From: Gnetum montanum
Taxonomy: Eukaryota; Streptophyta; Gnetopsida; Gnetales; Gnetaceae
Assembly (NCBI GenBank): GCA_015680685.1
Contig: MNCI01019108.1
Coordinates: 594,792 to 658,791 of the forward strand
Length of the DNA: 64,000 nt
Reading direction: 5' to 3'
Shown here: piece by piece, positions 61,086 through 64,000 of the stretch
Layout of the letters: each line of letters begins with the position of its first letter
How positions within the stretch are numbered: the first letter of the stretch is position 1
Notes under the pieces: generated by a model
Database searches by the model: none
Seen by the model: only the letters and a program-made list of their open reading frames with translations
Told to the model about the DNA's origin: nothing
Position numbers and translations under genes: made by a program

Positions 61086-61089
61086 GAGT

Positions 61090-62553
61090 TCTTTTTTGTT
61101 ATTTACCTCTATGAAGAACTAGATCTTTGTTTATTTGTAGTTTTTTCAAATCATATTTGATTGTTTTTTCATATATATTGACATTGCATTTGGGGAATGT
61201 CCTAGCATCTGCAAAATTTGAAAAGAAGAATAAGCTCATCCATGAGATTTACCAAGGTTTTACAGTCGACTATCAACTTGATGTTAACACTCTTTCTTTC
61301 ATATTTGGCTTGGACTAGCATTAGCAAAGTTGACGATGACATACTATGATGGTGTAAATAGAAATTCATAGTATTACCTAATATAGATGTTATTTTAAAT
61401 GTTGAAATTGATAAAATAACACCAAATTCATAACACCATCCCTCAAGCTTAACATTCAACTTTGAATATACATTATTATCTAGTTATCATTCCATAACTT
61501 AAGGAAAAAAATGATAAATGAATAAATCAAATGTTACCTTTTAAGTTTCTTTGTTATACAGCACAAATCAAGACTTTTATTCACAATCAATAGGTTTTGA
61601 GCATATTTTAACTTAAATAAAATATCATTCTTCATAACGAAAACAATAATAATTAGAGGAGTAAAATGATGATGAGTAATTTCTTTTCCTTGAATCATGT
61701 TATAAGTTATTTTGGCCTTAAAGTTCTTTTGAAATATGAGAAAGAATGACTAGAGATATTAGGAATGTAATCTCTCTCAAAACTTATTATAACATAAAGA
61801 GAATGTAAATTGCTTGAAAAGAAAGTATGCTTGTCATGAAAATTAAATAAGGTTTAACTTCATTGTTAATCATAGAGTTATAATGTATAATAAAATATAA
61901 GAAAGAGAAGATTAAAAAAATGACATTAACTAGTAAATGAGCTTCTATTAGCATTTAATAGATTTTTAAAGACACTAGTTGATGACTCTCCTCTTGACTC
62001 AGGAGTTGTGTCTTTCATTGTGGATTTAGGAGGTTTTAATTTACTTAATCCTAGTGGTGGAATAGTGGGGTCATGACTTGAAGATTTCTAATCAATGGAC
62101 TTCTTGAGGAGCTCTTCTTTTAGTTCATTATACATTGCTTTGAGTGATGGTGGGCACATAAGTGGAAATTATGAGAATAAGGCCAACATTAAATATGTGG
62201 CATATACCAAAGCAAGAGGATGATGATATTAACATGTACCTATTCAAGATACATATACAAGAACTCCCAGACATAATGGGATATGTATAAGAGATGATGA
62301 GGAAGAATCCCTAAAATTAAGGGATTAGTCAAAAGCTAATTTAGGGATATGATTATGAAATTTCATGTATAAATATGAACCAATACTGATAAAAATGTGG
62401 TGTCTCACTACTTATCCTAGTTTTCTTGAAGGTGTGGAACAACTCCTCATTTCTATGAATTCTTTCTTGGTCCATCATAGAGTTTGATAATTAGTTGTTT
62501 TGATTCTCTCATTTCTTGAATTTGTTTATCTCAGTTCTCTCAACTCTTTCATT
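61090..62553. other. AT-rich DNA leading into a copia-type LTR end
   Basis: No gene is supported. Because a copia-type primer site follows at 62554, the last several hundred bases (from perhaps 61970) may be the 5' LTR of that element, but I could not locate its start. Confidence 0.4.
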
Positions 62554-62930
62554 TGGTATCAAAGTTGAGTGTTCAAAATTTTATTTTGGAGTTGTAGCTA
62601 GAGTGAACTATCTTGGGTTTTCATCCTTTATCAAATCTTACTAATATTATTACAAGTATAATTAGTCAATACAAGATCTAACAAGAAGTTGTAGGTGGTA
62701 GAGAAAAAAGGAAAATGGGAAAATGTGCCAAGAAGATGTAGATAGTGATCCTAGTACCTACAAACATAGAAATAGTGCATTTAGTGGAATTATATATGAT
62801 TAAAGCCATCATTGGGAACATGAACTTGCAAGAGTATTATTACAATTCATTGGAAAGCACAAGGCCCATGTCCTCATCTTTATATTGGATGAGTTTAAAG
62901 ATGGCCAAAATCGATTCTACATGTTGTTGA
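62554..62930 (+). mobile_element. Ty1/copia-type primer site and possible gag start
   Basis: TGGTATCAAAGTTGAG at 62554 is a close match to the initiator-tRNA-Met primer site (TGGTATCAGAGC) of plant copia elements. The next 150 bases are leader-like. The reading from about 62716 (MGKCAKKM, then the open piece at 62745-62930) is a candidate Gag N-terminus with frame breaks. No pol domain is visible downstream. Confidence 0.5.
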
Positions 62931-63829
62931 CAAAATCATATCCATGGCCCTTGATGAGGGTAAATCCATGAAGAAGATTAAACCCCCTTCCATCTCCCAT
63001 GATGTGTGTGGCAGAGGATCCCATCACTACCTAGGCAGTATTATGCAAGAAATGGTGGAACCCATATTATTCATGTAAATAATACTTGCAAAAAATTAAC
63101 ATGAAGGAACCTATAGCCTTGTGGTAAAGAAACTCAAATATTTTTTAACCTTTTCTCTTCAATCTAGCTTAAAAACTCTTATCTTGCATTGGCTATGCAC
63201 TTGTTTTTTTTCCTTTGCACATGATTTTGCATCTACTATATGCCTAGTTCACTATGATTAATCTTTTTTTTTTTACCTTTGTGTTCACTAAAAAAAATCT
63301 AAGCATTTTTTGTATAATACCTTTGCATATCCAAAAAGTAGTGTATATGCAGATATGATGTTATAGGTTTTTTGGATAGTATAGGAAGTTTATATCTTAT
63401 ATCTCATTACATCAAATTGCCATGTCAAAGGAGAGTACAAGCTATTTAAATTGCTCTGTAAATCCACCACCACTGTCAACCTCTACTTGGCCCTCAACAT
63501 CCATCTTGGTAGAAAGATGATAATATGTGTGTAAAAACCATATGTGGATATTTCAATGCAAGGATAGTTTCTAAACAAATAAAAATTATTCAATGGCGAC
63601 ATAATATTGGTAGTTTAGATATTGTTGAAGATGACAAATTTTACTTAACATTTTGTAGATGACACTATTAATAAGATGGACCAATAGTTATTAGAATATA
63701 AATTTTTTTTTTTATCTTTTGATTTGTAATGGACTTGCTAGATTTCCTCAATCTTCATCATTTACTTTATTAGGACCTCAAGGTAACTCTTTTATTGATT
63801 TTCTTTTATGTTATTGTAAAAATATTGAT
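62931..63829. other. AT-rich stretch before LTR J
   Basis: No credible gene or repeat structure is seen. It may be the decayed interior of the copia-like element to its left. Confidence 0.4.
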
Positions 63830-64000
63830 TGATGAGACGCGATTCACATGAGCCACGATATCGCGTCGTCCCCTACGATATCGCGTACGCGATATTGCAG
63901 TCCGTTGCCAAATCTATAAATAAGAGGTAACACTCCCCTTATTTCCCATCCTAGGCTAGAAGTAGGGAAACTCTGGCAGATTGATCACTCTAGAGATAGA
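63830..64000 (+). repeat. LTR J (Athila-like), truncated by the window end
   Basis: The LTR starts TGATGAGACGCGATTC at 63830. U3 carries a near-perfect palindrome (GATATCGCGTACGCGATATT, 63877-63896) and an upstream half copy (CGATATCGCG near 63856), then TATAAATAAGAGG at 63914. It is most like LTR B and solo LTR G. The polypurine tract that precedes 3' LTRs of this family is absent, so this is either a 5' LTR of a plus-strand element or another solo LTR. Confidence 0.8.

Overview
This window is nuclear DNA of a seed plant with a large, repeat-swollen genome. A gymnosperm is the most likely source, but the sequence alone does not fix the species. The reasons are one intron-containing plant gene with canonical GT/AG introns (one of 2.4 kb), generally AT-rich sequence, and old, nested, stop-riddled LTR retrotransposons on both sides. 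There are no bacterial-type genes, operons or CRISPR arrays. Two single N bases (16513 and 47044) each sit inside an LTR and look like closed assembly gaps.

The only gene I can support as intact is a mitochondrial carrier family (SLC25) protein on the minus strand. Its seven coding exons lie between 42403 and 37660 and encode 369 residues. Its CpG-richer 5' region, a TATA candidate near 43048 and candidate poly(A) signals downstream complete the unit.

Left of the gene (1-32268) is a nest of Ty3/gypsy elements. Most belong to one Athila-like family, recognised by LTRs that open TGATGA and close TCATCA, a tRNA-Asp-type primer site, reverse transcriptase with FMDD, and a third ORF after integrase. 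The layout is: LTR F (317-1192); element A (1346-32268, plus strand, 5-bp target duplication matching at 4 of 5); an unidentified insertion that splits A's reverse transcriptase (about 6530-9385); element B (9742-16599, minus strand, gag and protease only) inside A's pol; an inverted scrap of the same family's 3' end (about 18890-19230); A's third ORF (19922-22400); and element E (22584-31239, minus strand, another lineage, gag and protease only, perfect TCATG duplication), which sits between A's third ORF and its 3' LTR.

Right of the gene lie solo LTR H (44315-45627), a copia-like LTR end (about 46040-46560), solo LTR G (46681-47354, perfect ATATA duplication), element D (about 47780-56520, decayed protease, RT, integrase, third ORF and 3' LTR), a minus-strand chromovirus integrase/chromodomain scrap (about 58075-58545), AT-rich DNA without recognisable genes, a copia-type primer site (62554), and the start of a young LTR J at the window's end.

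The most interesting signals are the coiled-coil-rich third ORF shared by two diverged elements, two separate elements that kept gag and protease but no polymerase, and U3 regions in which each LTR subtype carries its own palindrome or inverted-repeat array just upstream of the TATA box.
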